Below, one piece after another: positions 1 to 10,315 of a stretch of DNA of 58,000 bases. Made by a program: the position numbers and the translations under genes. The stretch covers positions 26,219,303 to 26,277,302 of the forward strand of contig CM055108.1 of assembly GCA_029204225.1 (NCBI GenBank), given 5' to 3'. The notes beneath the pieces are model-generated. The model had not been told where the DNA came from. It searched no databases and saw only the letters and a program-made list of their open reading frames with translations. The DNA is from Diphasiastrum complanatum (taxonomy: Eukaryota > Streptophyta > Lycopodiopsida > Lycopodiales > Lycopodiaceae). Each line of letters opens with the position of its first letter. Positions within the stretch are counted from its first letter, which is position 1.

Positions 1-1
1 C

Positions 2-735
2 ATGCTTGGATATGCAAGCTCAAGCAAGGGCTACAAAGTCTATCTCCCATCCTTGAACAAATTTGTTGTTTCAAGGGATGTCATCTTTGATGAACATCAT
101 ATGCATATGCTTGAAGAAGGCTCAAGTGCTCCAACAATCAAGAAGAAGATGGCCGAGGAGCAAGATCTTGGTTTTGAGGAGGAGCTCATGGAGGAGCAAG
201 CACCAAACCCACCTATCACACCAAGGAGATCTTCAAGGGCAAAAGTGGAGCCATCAAGGCTCACATATCAAGGCAAAGGACAGCAAGTTGAGGGTATCTC
301 ATCCACTTCTTATGTTTTATCTAGTTTTGAAGAACCGTCTAATGTTGAAGATGCATTGAACTCCAAAGAATGGTATAAAGCTATGTTGGATGAGTATGAT
401 GCCTTGATTGAGAATGAAACTTGGTTGCTTGTTGAGAGACCTCAAAGGAATGTAATAGGATGCAAGTGGGTCTTCAAGCTTAAGTTGAATGCAAATGGGA
501 GTGTTAACAAACATAAAGCAAGATTAGTTGCAAAAGGTTATGCTCAAGAGAGAGGGATAGACTATGAGGAAACTTTTGCACCCGTGGCCAAAATGGTCAC
601 AATAAGGCTAATCATTGCACTTGCATCACATTTTGGATGGATTCTATGTCAAATGGATGTCTCTAATGCTTTCTTGAATGGTTTTTTGGAAGAAGATATC
701 TATATGGAGCAGCCACAAGGGTTCATTCATACGAT
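2..735 (+). pseudogene. Copia pol fragment: integrase C-terminus and start of reverse transcriptase
   Basis: The frame enters from the left edge of the window. It reads the integrase C-terminal segment (GYASSSKGYKVY, then SRDVIFDE), a linker with PRRSSRAK, and then the Copia RT (RVT_2) fingers: WLLVERPQRNVIGCKWVFK, HKARLVAKGYAQ, TFAPVAK, and QMDVSNAFLNGF followed by EEDIYMEQPQGF. The frame stays open to 777, but homology stops at about 735, just after the EQPQGF motif. The YVDD catalytic motif, thumb and RNase H are therefore missing. This is a truncated copy, interrupted by the LTR-like sequence that follows. The superfamily assignment is secure. The 5' half of the element lies outside the window. 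Confidence 0.93.
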
Positions 736-1312
736 TCCATTCATAAGGATGTTCTCAAGTAGACCTAAGTGTTAGAACCTTTGGAATGAGTCCAAATTAT
801 GCTTAGATACAAGGGAGAAAAAATAGGAGCTATTTTTGGTAATTTTTGCATTGTTGAGGGATCTCCAAGATTCCAACCCTAACTTGGTAGGGATGAAAGA
901 TCCACCAAAATTAGCATTAGGGATAGGTTTAGGGCTACTCATACCTGCCCAAAACCGTGATGGATCATGTATATATAGGTGATGATATCTCACCAAAATC
1001 AATCAAGCAATTTCATGTTTTTTCTCTCATAATGGTGCAATTGCTCTCTATGTTCATAATTGTTTGAGTACTTGTGATTACTAATGATTATAGGATTGAA
1101 TGTAGGTCTGGTGTACAGTACTCAGACTGTGGGAGGCCGTACTTTCACACGTGCGAAGCCTTCTTCAAGGATTTGGGCCATTTAGTGAGGTTCAAGCATA
1201 GATTTTTGATGGATTTTGATGGTTCAACTTGTGCTAATCTTATGAAATCATAATCTATTGTTTCCCTCATCATTTCAAGTGTTTTAGGATCCTTATTTGC
1301 TGTAATTTTTAC
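736..1312. other. Gene-free stretch, probable LTR fragment with TATA-like box
   Basis: No coding signal is seen. A possible LTR start, TGTTAGAACC, lies at about 772. A TATATATA box lies at 970-977 and the motif CACACGTG at about 1147. It sits between two Copia fragments in opposite orientation, so it is most simply LTR or leader sequence. I could not pair it with a second LTR. Confidence 0.35.
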
Positions 1313-2768
1313 ACGGTAGAGATGTACTCTTTATTGATGTCAAACCTCAGGGCTTTGATCGTCCTTCCAGTTTCTTTTTCTACATGCTCCTTGAAGATTC
1401 TGAAACAATTGAAAGCTTCTGATTTCTTCTTGATAAAGTACGCCATAGTTTTCTGGAGAATTCATCGATAAAAGTTATGAAATACTTTGCATCCTTCAAA
1501 GAAGGATTCTGCATCGAGCCACAAATGTTTGAATGTACAACATCTAACAATCCTCTAGCAGTATGCTAATAGCTTGATCTAAATGGTTTCCTAGTCTGTT
1601 TACCAACTAAACAGTCTTGACAGACATATAACTCGACTTTATTATTAGGATAGTCTAGATCAAGAACAATAGAATGTTCAGACATTTGCTGTACAGAAGC
1701 ATGATTCAAGTGACCAAGTCTATAATGCCAAAGTAAACTTTTATTTGCTTGAATGGAAGTACTGAGCGTCGAACTAGAGGCAAAAAGCAATGACTTAATC
1801 TATACAAGTATCTATGCCCCTTTTTGAGTGCTAGAGTCTTACCTGTCCTATGAACTATTTTGCATTGATTACAATCAAATTCTACTTTATGTCCTAGATC
1901 TGTGATTTTGTTTATACAGAGCAGATTTGTAGACAAATTGGGTACATATAGGACTTTAGAAAGCAGCTTAGAGTGATCATTTGCAAAGCTTAATCTTATA
2001 GGACCTTCACCTTTAATATCTTGTGTGCTATTATTGCCAAGGTGAATGTATTTGTTGGTATTATAGGGTGTATAGGACTCAAAACAGCCAATGAGACTGG
2101 TCATATGTTGAATGATGCCAGAATCCAAGAATCAAGAATTGTCGTTAGATGCTTCTTGATGGCTGGTCATGAAGACATCATGATCCGCTTCTTGAATAGC
2201 TTGTGGAGCTTCTGTAGCTGCATTGGCCACTTGATTTGACTGTCCCTTGCTGTTGTTCTTTGCTTGTAGTATCTGGCAGTCTTGAATCTCATGGTTGTTT
2301 CTCTTGCAATAACTGTAGAACAACTTCTTCTTAGTCTGCTGATTTGATTGTTCTTTGTGCTACGTTGGTTTCTGGTCTTGCTTTGATTGTTTCGGGCCTT
2401 TTTTCTTCTTCTGCTTAGTCTGGCCTTTGTTGGTGTATGAGGTGTGAGAATCAGATGAGAAACTAGAGGCTTCATTCCTCTGCGTGTCTTCTTGCAACAA
2501 CATTGTAATGACTCTTGAAAGAGTCAGCTCTGGATGCGTCATGATGGTCATCAACTAGCTGTCGTATGAGCTTGGCAAGCTTGTAAGTAGTTGCATTACT
2601 ACGTCTTGATCATCAATGACAGATTTGACAGGGTCCATTTGCTTCAGCAAGTTCTTGAACTGGTTGATGTGATTCTGTAGGGAATCACCATTTGCCATCT
2701 TGAGGGAGTAAATTTTCTTCCTGAGATGTAGCTTGGAAGCTATATCTCGTACTTCGTATAATGTGCTC
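1313..2768 (-). pseudogene. Copia gag-protease-integrase fragment (family C3)
   Basis: Read on the minus strand from 2768 leftwards. First comes gag (LSTLYEVRDIASKLHLRKK, then DSLQNHINQFKNLL) with an internal stop near 2556. A zinc knuckle reads YSYCKRNNHEIQDC; its first cysteine is replaced by serine, whereas the related copy at 24530 keeps it (CRYCKHNNHQIKNC). The protease region follows at 1800-2128 with DSG at the active site (DSGIIQHMT). Next is the pre-integrase HHCC domain (WHYRLGHLNHAS...CQDCLVGKQTR, 1566-1730). The integrase core start (DVVHSNICGSMQ, YFITFIDEFSRK) is broken by a frameshift near 1455, and homology ends around 1313 just after a degraded second-aspartate motif. The element is dead and lacks RT and LTRs. 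It is the same family as 23820-25510, in opposite orientation. Confidence 0.88.
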
Positions 2769-5700
2769 AGTTATGGAAGAAGGTATTCTTTTGATGGATG
2801 ATGACGGAATGACTGATGAACATGTGCTTCTATATCTAGATGTAAACCGTTATCCACCAAAATCCATTCCATAGGAGATTAAGTTGCCAGGGCCTTTGGC
2901 TCATGTGCAACTCATGTCCAAAGTACCCAACACCATGACCTATAGGCCTAAACCCAAGGTCTACAAATGGGACATGTATCCAGACGAAGTCTAGGATACA
3001 ATAGACGAAGAATTGATTCAAGAGGCAACCACACCGCTTCCCCAACAAACAAAAAAATATCAGTTCCAAAAAATAAAGTCATCGACACAAAATTAATCGA
3101 ACGCCAAAAATAGATGCACGTGAAGCTTAAGCGACCAAGCAAGCCATTGTCTGAACATCACAAAGACAAACCCTCCGATCAAGCTTTCACATCTGGTAGC
3201 ACATCCACTCAACTGATTTCCAAAGTTCCAGAGAACTTTGTGGAACCTCCATTTGAATTTCCAAGAAAGTTCAAGGACTTCACGCTTGATGACGTAGTCA
3301 TCCAGTTGCCACAACCACAAAAGAAACCTACACAAGTTTCCCAATCCTTTGAAGGACTAGCCAAAACCATAGAGCTAAATCTTAAAGATCCTGATGAGGA
3401 CGTGGATCGTATAGTTCATGTTGGCGCCCATCTAATGCCAGATCAACTTCTTGATCTGAAAACCTTACTATGCGAATACAGGGATGTATTTGCCTAGAAT
3501 TATACTGAAATGAAGGGGCCCCTCCTGAAGTAGCGGTCCATACTATACCATTAGAGGAGAATGCAAAGCCTATTTGGGCTAAGCCATACAAATGTAACCC
3601 TGTTTATCGTGAGCGGATCAATGAAAATATTAAGAAGTTGTTGGATGCTGGCTTCATCTATGAAGTCCAACATACTGATTGGGTATCACCCATTGTGGTA
3701 GTACCCAAGAAAAATGGCAAGCTTCGTATTTGTGTTGATTAAAAAAATCTTAACGCGGTTATGAAGAAAGACCATTTTTCCTTATCCTTAACTACACAAA
3801 TCCTTGAGGAAATGGCAGGAGCTGAAGCTTCAACTTCTTGGATGGTTTCAGTGGCTATTTCCTCATTCAGATTGCCCCTGAAGATAAACACAAGACAATC
3901 TTTGCTACAGAAAATGGGGTGTATGCTTATAACGTTATGCCTTTTGGCTTATATAATGCCCCTTCCACGTTTCAATGCGTCATGCAAATGGCGTTTTAAG
4001 ATTTGTTACATCAAATTGTCGAGATTTATCTTGATGATTTGGGTGTGCATTCTTCCATGGACAAACACCTCAAAGACCTTGAAAAGATCTTCAGTCATTG
4101 TCGTAGGTCTGGAATCTCACTAAACCCTAAGAAATGTCAAATCTGGATCACCCATGGGGTTGTGCTTGGACATATCATTTCGAAGGATGGTATTTTTACC
4201 GATCCTTCTAAGATCAAGGTTATAGTTGAAATGCCTCTACACACAACAGTGAAGGAAGTTTACATCTTTCTAGGTCATACAAACTATTTTTGCATCTTCA
4301 TAATCGACTATGCTAGTAAGGCGAGACTCATTTATTTAGTTGTGGTAGACCCTAGATGGACCGAGGACTGTATGAAAGCTTTTGAGGAGTTGAAAACAAC
4401 ACTTACTACTGCACCCATACTTCATTTCCCATAATACACAAAGTAATTTCATGTGCATACCAACGCAAGTAAGTATGTCATACGGGGTCTCCTAGCACAA
4501 CCGGACGAATATGGGAAGGATTTCCTGATACGTTTCTTGAGCAAACAACTAGTGCATGCTGAAGTAAACTATACAACAACTGAGAGAGAAGCACTAGCTA
4601 TGGTCTATGCCGTACAACAACTCCGACATTATTCGCTAGGCCAAACCTTTGGTTTTTACACAGACCATCAGACACTATCATACATTGTTGATAAATCTTA
4701 TAAAACGGGATGTATAGCTCGATGGCCGTTAATACTCGAGAAATTCAAATTCGGAGTAGTCGTCAGAAAAGGAACCCAACATTTCATGGCCGATCACCTT
4801 TCCAGACTTCCCAATGCTGAAAAGGTTGATGCACTAGTCAATGATGATCTACCTGATGCATGTCTTTTTCCGATCGATGCCACTCCCTTGTGGACTGAGG
4901 AAATCACTTAGTTCCTAGACTCAAAGAAGGCCTGAGTACAGTACCAAAACAGAAATTTTTGCTAAAGGCAACTCCCTTTCAACTCATAGCAGGACAATTA
5001 TACAAAAGGGATGTTGACGGTATTATACGTAGATGCGCTTATGAGCCTGAGATACAACCTCTCATATCTCAAGCACATGAGGGCATTGGCGGTGGTCACT
5101 TCTCAAGTAAAGCGATTGCTAAGATCATCCTTCGAGCAGGCTTATGGTGGCCATCATTGTTTAAGAATACTTTTGCTATCATTAAGACATGTGATGTTTG
5201 CCAATGAGCCAAAAAGAATACAAAGGCAGACTTCACCCCATTGACCCCTATTATAGAAGGTTAAACCTTCCATAAGTGAGGTATAGACTTTGTTGGGCCC
5301 ATCAGCCCAGCAACAAAGAATATCCAAGCACGATATATCCTGATCGCAATGGATTACGCAATTAAGTGGGTAGAAGCACGTGCAATAAAAGATGCCAATG
5401 CAAAGACCATAGCGCATTTTCTTTATAAAAATATTATTACGCATTTTGGTTGTCCAATTGAGCTTGTTAGTGACTGCGACACTCCTTAAATGAAGTGATC
5501 GATAATCTCCTACGCCATTACCTTGTGGTTCACCGCAAAAGTACTCTGTACTATCCTAGATGTAATGTCTAGGCAAAATCCACCAACAAGACGATCTATA
5601 AAATCCTAACCAAGATACTCGAAACGAGCCAATCAGATTGGGAAACCAAACTATTCTCTGCTATCTGGGCATACCACGCCACTCCCATGAAGGCCACTGG

Positions 5701-6142
5701 ATGGGTTACCCCATTCCATCTCGTATATGGTCAAGAGGTAGTAATGCCTGTTGAATTCCTAGTTCCTTCCTTGCGAGTCATGCAAGCTTTCTCTACGGAT
5801 CTATGTGAGAAAGCTACAATTGAATAACAAGTCCAAACCAGGCTATTTATGTTAGTCCAATTGTATGAGACTCGACTCATATCGTATCACGCACAATTAG
5901 TTAACAAACGTTGCCAAAAAGCCTGGCATGATCATCACATGCGCAATAAAGATTTACACCTAGGTGATCAGGTGCTTCTCTACACATCTAAGAAGCATCC
6001 AGAAAAATTAAAGCTCAAAAGTGAAGGACCTTGTGTCATAAATAAAATCTTTCCTAATGGAGTAGTCCAATTGGAAACACTTGATGTAGTACTCCTAGAC
6101 ACTGTCGTAAATGGCGGTCATCTACGGTGGTACTACATATAG
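2769..6142 (+). pseudogene. Gypsy pol, element G1 (protease tail, RT, RNase H, integrase), decayed
   Basis: A near full-length Ty3/Gypsy pol broken by stops and frameshifts. In order: a pre-RT spacer (3114-3496, ending VHVGAHLMPDQLLDLK and YRDVFA); RT with TDWVSPIVVVPKKNGKLRIC (about 3676), FLDGFSGYF (about 3833), MPFGLYNAP (about 3940) and the catalytic YLDD at 4027-4038; RNase H (4453-4800, VHTNASKYV, TTEREALAMVYAV, FYTDHQTL, ADHLSRLP); the integrase HHCC zinc domain (about 5060-5205, ending CDVCQ); the integrase core with WGIDFVGPI (about 5278) and LVSDCD (about 5466); and the integrase C-terminal region to the stop at 6142. The expected catalytic glutamate of the core reads as lysine near 5575, preceded by a stop. 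At least five stops or shifts make it inactive. It resembles G2 (42760-51056) closely. Gag and LTRs were not recognised. Confidence 0.93.
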
Positions 6143-6552
6143 TTATTTTTTGTTGATCTCATATAACTCCACCACTATTGTATATATTTTACTGATTTGT
6201 TTTAGTTATTTTTCATGTCTATTTATGTGTCTTCTTTTATTTTTATGAATTTTGACTACATTTGATTGTCTTTATTGCATTCTTCTTTTCCATAATATTT
6301 TTCTCTCATCCATATCCATTCACAAAGAGTGTTATAGGTCAAAAAACTGATGGTCTAGTTCACAGAAATAGGTTTTATACCATTTTAGATCCAGTTCACT
6401 TCTACAATTAAGTTATCTCAGAATTTTCACTTATAGCACAAATCTGGTCACTAAGACACTTCATTAGAATGAGAACTTCTATTTTGAGACATTGTCATAT
6501 GTACTCCATGAGATTCTACAGCACCATCACTGAGATGCATTACTCAATACAC
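6143..6552. other. AT-rich 3' flank of Gypsy G1, no gene
   Basis: T-rich sequence directly after the G1 integrase stop, with no coding signal. By position it should hold the 3' untranslated region and possibly part of an LTR, but I found no polypurine tract or paired LTR. Confidence 0.4.
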
Positions 6553-6685
6553 ACTTGGTCAGCATCTCGACCGAGCCACTTAGTCAACATCTCGACCGAG
6601 CCAGTGTCAACATCTCGACCGACGCAATTGGTTAGGATCTCGACTGACACAATTGGTTAGGATGTCAACCGACTCATTTGGTTAA
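6553..6685 (+). repeat. 25-bp tandem repeat, about 5.4 copies
   Basis: Units start at 6553, 6578, 6603, 6627 and 6652, with a partial unit at 6677. Unit lengths are 25, 25, 24, 25 and 25. The core is ATCTCGACCGA preceded by a TTGGTYA-like stretch. The array stops exactly where the L1 LTR begins (TGGAG at 6686). Identity between neighbours falls from left to right, as in a replication-slippage minisatellite. Confidence 0.9.
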
Positions 6686-6974
6686 TGGAGAAACAAAATA
6701 TTTTTATTGCCAAAGCCTTGCTAGCTCTCCACTCTCTTGTAATTTGCGATTAGTTGTAGATGTTTAATCTTTCTAATCTAGAAGTTACACGACGCGACAC
6801 GAAAAAATTTGCAAACTATATACTTTCTACTTGATGCATAGTACAGTAAGACGAAAAATACAGAATACATGTCCGAATATGAGCGAGACAATTTTGTAAG
6901 AGGATCAGCAATCCAGAAGTCCGCTAGTAAGTGAGACATTATTCGTGAGAGAACTATATTTCTCTTATGCCAAT

Positions 6975-7001
6975 GCACTGTGTGGATCTGTCGCACAGTG
7001 T
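6975..7001 (+). promoter_or_regulatory. LTR hairpin, L1 copy 1
   Basis: Arm GCACTGTGTG, loop GATCTGT, arm CGCACAGTGT: ten pairs, two of them G-U if transcribed. The equivalent stems in two other L1 LTRs have different bases but keep pairing. It lies about 150 bp downstream of the TATA-like box, so it is probably in the transcript. Confidence 0.7.
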
Positions 7002-7284
7002 TTGAAAAACCAGCAGATCAATAGATAATATTGTAGCTATTATGCACATAGTATTCTGAATGATTGTATGATCTCGAATGAATATTTGTCTACTGCTATT
7101 CGTGTATCTCATTCACTTGTTTATTCAATTTTGCACATTGGTTTGATTTTGTTGAATGCTATATTAATCTGTTAACATAGATCAGTAGTGTCTGTCTACA
7201 CTCTGAAGGATTGTAGGAATGATATAGTCGGCAGTGATTAGCAATCATATCTGGAATCCTGGCGAACTGATTTTGTTTATGAAT

Positions 7285-7620
7285 GCTTTCGTTTCGTTTC
7301 GCTTCGCGATCATTTGGCTATAAGCGTGAATCAATTTCAGAGCTCAATTAAGTTTCGTTTCATTTTGCTTCGTTTCGTCTTGTTTTGTTTTGTTTTGTCT
7401 TGTCTCATTATAGAGCCTGATTGATCTTTTCGTAAATTCTTTTCTTTCGTCTAGTTTTGCTTCGTTTCATTTCATTTCATTTCGCAATCTCTATGCTTCC
7501 AGCATGAATCAATGTTAGAGCTCGTTTAAGTTTTGCTTCGCTTCGCCTCATTTCGTTTTTGTCTAGATTTCATCTCATTTCGTCTTGTTGTGTTACAGAG
7601 CCTGATTGATCTTACACGAA
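7285..7620 (+). repeat. Degenerate TTCGT array with about 180-bp duplication inside the L1 LTR
   Basis: Many TTTCG/TTTTG pentamers in runs. A longer unit is duplicated: a GTGAATCAA...AGAGCTC stretch at 7327 and its relative at 7505, and AGAGCCTGATTGATCTT at 7412 and again at 7597. The period is about 178-185 bp. Confidence 0.75.
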
Positions 7621-7743
7621 TTATTCTCGAATAGAAATAATTCGAGTTTCACAAAAATTTCGCAAATCGTTCAAGACTTTTACCAGTTTGTCACTAGAGT
7701 TCTAGTTGGAATTTGCATTTTCTGAGTGCACACTTTCCATCAA

Positions 7744-7755
7744 TGGTATCAGAGC
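7744..7755 (+). promoter_or_regulatory. Copia primer-binding site (tRNA-Met type)
   Basis: TGGTATCAGAGC, the usual plant Copia primer-binding site, one base after the LTR end. It is followed about 100 bp later by the gag start at 7858. Confidence 0.92.
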
Positions 7756-7857
7756 CTACCTTGTCAAAGTCTGACATAGGCGAAAAGCTATCAGATCTAG
7801 GAGGCTAAGCATTCAAACAAAGAACCATTAACAAGTGAGAACACAAATTCAGGAGCA

Positions 7858-8016
7858 ATGGCTTCAATCATACAATCCAAGATCTATATATTCTGTATTC
7901 ATCAGGATCTAACTTCCTAGCATGGAAGGTAAAGACCTCGCTAATACTAAAGGGAGAAGGATTATTCCCATGGGTAGATGGCACTGAGGAGATGCCTACA
8001 ACAATAGGCAAGAAGT
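7858..8016 (+). pseudogene. Copia L1 gag, 5' part, split by Copia-A
   Basis: Starts ATGGCTTCAATCATACAATC. After a frameshift it reads SGSNFLAWKVKTSLILKGEG and PWVDGTEEMPTT, the N-terminal gag segment also seen at 42750-42550 (minus). It breaks at GKK where the Copia-A LTR begins. The rest of gag resumes at 14022 in the matching frame, so the two pieces are one gene interrupted by a 6,005-bp insertion. Confidence 0.88.
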
Positions 8017-8665
8017 TGTGAAAGATTTCAGATCCTTAAGATCCAATCTACTTGAATGATCTTTGGTTAGAAAGAGAAATACACTACCAATTTCACCAAT
8101 GTAGAAAAATCAGCATCTACACACAATTTGAGATGCAAACACTAATAGAACTTGATCAAACTTGAATGAAATGATTATGTACTGTTGCTGTCCGTAAAAA
8201 CCAGCAAGCTACTGTATTTCACACGTGTGGATCCAAAAATAGCAAATATAGATCATTCTACATGTAGAATTGCAAGCAATCACCAAGATAGTGCACCAAT
8301 GGATAGTAGAACCCAAGAGAACCATGTATAAGCATGAAATGAGATAGAGAAGAGAGAAGATGACTCTCTCCATGAGTTACATCCTTTTATAGCAGGTCCA
8401 AACCCTATTTGGCCACTTGGCTTTCCCACCAAAATGCTAACCTTACCAATTTTGGGTCTAGATTCAATGTACCCAACTTATTCAAATTGAATCTACTCAA
8501 ACTTGTATTCTATCTTTCCCACACTTTCAAAAAGTGTTTATTCAAATGAAATTTAGACTAATGAACTTTGAAAAGTCAACCTCTAAGTCTAAAACAAGTT
8601 TTGGCCTCAATAAGCCAAATATGGAAATATTGCAAAATGTGATGAAACTAGTTGAATCTTTCACA
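8017..8665 (-). repeat. Copia-A 3' LTR
   Basis: 649 bp, ends TGTG...CACA on the plus strand. It contains the CACACGTG motif and pairs with 13374-14021 along its full length. Confidence 0.95.
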
Positions 8666-8675
8666 CTCCCTCTTC
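8666..8675 (-). promoter_or_regulatory. Copia-A polypurine tract
   Basis: GAAGAGGGAG on the minus strand, immediately before the 3' LTR. This is the usual plus-strand primer position. Confidence 0.88.
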
Positions 8676-9254
8676 AACTAGTTTTAGCATAGACTTTGAT
8701 AATACTCCAAGTGAAGTCCTATGCTTCATGAACAAGTCTTTTCCCAATGCTTTGGTGAAGATATCAGCTACACATTCCCTTGAAGACACATGTTGAAGCT
8801 CCACCTCCTTTGCAATGACTCACTCCCTCACAAAATGATATTGTATCTCAATATGCTTGCTCCTAGCATGAAAGATAGGATTGGATGCCATTCTTTGGGC
8901 TGATTGATTGTCACAAAAGATGATTGGGCTCTCTGAAAAATCCAGCAAGTGAAGATCCTTGATCATCCTCTTGATCCATACCATCTCCTTTGTGCAATGT
9001 GTAAGAGCTTTGTACTCGGCCTCACTAGATGACAATGAGATAGTGGCTTGTTTCTTTGACATCCATGATATAGCTTTATCACCTATGAAAATACAATAGA
9101 AACTAATGGATTTCCTATCCATTATATCTCCAGCATAGTCCAAATCTGAAAATCCAAAAAGATTAGGTGATGATCCCTCATACAATATGCCAAAATCTCG
9201 AGTTCCAATGATGTACCTCAAAACTCGCTTTCCTAGCTTCCAATGCTCCTAACA
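8676..9254 (-). pseudogene. Copia-A RNase H and C-terminal tail
   Basis: Reads HWKLGKRVLRYIIGTRDFG, then GFSDLDYAGDIMDRKSIS, ISWMSKKQATISLSSSEAEY, IIFCDNQSAQRMASNP and HARSKHIEIQYHFVRE. This is the standard Copia RNase H with its catalytic acidic residues (D of SDLDYAG, E of SSEAEY, D of FCDN). A TGA at 8818-8820 interrupts it, after which ADIFTKAL continues to the PPT. It begins abruptly inside the RT-RNase H connection, in a different frame from the 1,095-codon ORF. The connection is therefore broken, and this domain would not be translated from the upstream frame without frameshifting. Confidence 0.9.
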
Positions 9255-10315
9255 TAGTTTTTGCCAATAGAACTTTGATCCATCATAAGAATGATCTTCT
9301 TCCTAAGAATAGATCTCCTTTCAATGATCATGTAATGCTCAAAATAGAAACAACCATAATTGATATAGAGAATAGTGTCCACTTGGGATGCTTCACTATT
9401 TCTTACATCAATTTTACATGTAAAAATGTGACTAGAGCATGAAGAATCAAATAGAATGTAAATGAAATGATTCCACCATGCTTCCAACTCTGAACTCTCT
9501 AAAGAAATACATCAAAAAAACAATAAATGTGAGTGATCAACTTTTGCTTGCATGTCTCCTCCTCCTTTGTCCTTTGTTGCCTTGTATCCACCATGATACT
9601 CCATGAATGAGCCTCCATCTTCATCTTGCCACAAGAAACCATCAAACCTTGGAAATCCATGAGTAGGTGAGTACATTAATGATGCAAATCCAGCACCACA
9701 TGACTCCATAAACCAAGTAGTTTGCACTAGTCCATCTTCAAGATCTACTTGACACAAGAAAATGACCATGAATTCACCAAAAATTGACAATCTCCAAGTA
9801 TTGGCACCAAGTAGCTCAACACTTGAGAACTTAGCCATGGATGAGTCACATAATGAACCTCCAATAGCTTTATTTCCATCAGCAAAATCAGCCAAGAATG
9901 CTAGTACAAATCCAACATCAAAACAATGCTCACAAATGTAGCTAGTTTTACCATATCTTGACAATTTGCACACATCCACATGAAATTGCTCAAACATGAG
10001 ATAGAACAAGTAAAGTAAACCTGAACAACACTTCCTTGCTGCTCCTTTGACCTTACTTGAGTCTTCAATATGCTGCAAAAACAGATCCATAACACCTTTG
10101 CCAATTACCTCTCCTTTGATGTTCTTGACTAGCTCCAAATTGCCAACTTCCCTTTTGACTAGTTGAAGCGCTTTGAGATCAACCTCTTGATTTTCAATTT
10201 GACCATCAAAGTCATTGAACAGAATTTGTTTTCCAGATCCATTACTTGATTTTACAGCAAGATAACATCCATCCACTTGCATAGCTCCATGTACACAAGA
10301 AGATCTTCCAAAAGA
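9255..10315 (-). other. Non-RT module replacing the reverse transcriptase of Copia-A
   Basis: This about 1.06-kb segment lies exactly where Copia RT should be. Upstream is the RT lead-in (MDLEYRSLMKSET); downstream is the RNase H start (HWKLGKRVLRYI). It shows none of the RT motifs (CKWVFK, QMDVSNAFL, YVDD). About 267 codons are open in frame with integrase (residues 829-1095 of the polyprotein). Visible features are a basic stretch SSKVKGAARKCC, a hydrophobic run LLYLFYLMFEQF and clustered cysteines. The same module occurs at 34261-34910. Over 106 aligned codons I count 82 identical residues and about 38 of 318 base differences, mostly replacement changes. So purifying selection on the protein is not evident. 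I do not recognise the family; it could be a captured host fragment or element spacer. Confidence 0.8.

Larger units (their letters stand above)
6686..7742 (+). mobile_element. LTR of Copia family L1 (5' LTR)
   Basis: The LTR begins TGGAGAAACAAAATATT and ends CTTTCCATCA, one base before a Copia primer-binding site. A TATATA box lies at 6817-6822. A hairpin (6975-7001) and a degenerate TTCGT array (7285-7620) lie further in. Family members recognised by sequence are 15298-15980 (minus), 17446-17945 and 22791-23192 (plus, the two ends of one insertion) and 23240-23391 (minus). Exact ends are inferred from the TG/CA rule and PBS position; no 3' partner is present because the element is truncated after gag. 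Confidence 0.8.

Noticed and set aside
6553-6685. Possible CRISPR-like array
   Set aside because: Units are contiguous without spacers and the context is a plant genome; it is a minisatellite.
7744-7755. Possible tRNA gene remnants at TGGTATCAGAGC sites
   Set aside because: These are 12-15 base primer-binding sites next to LTR ends; no cloverleaf or A/B boxes surround them.
9512-10315. Reading the Copia-A module as a captured host gene
   Set aside because: No family recognised, and base changes between the two copies are mostly replacement changes. Host origin is therefore only one option and was not asserted.
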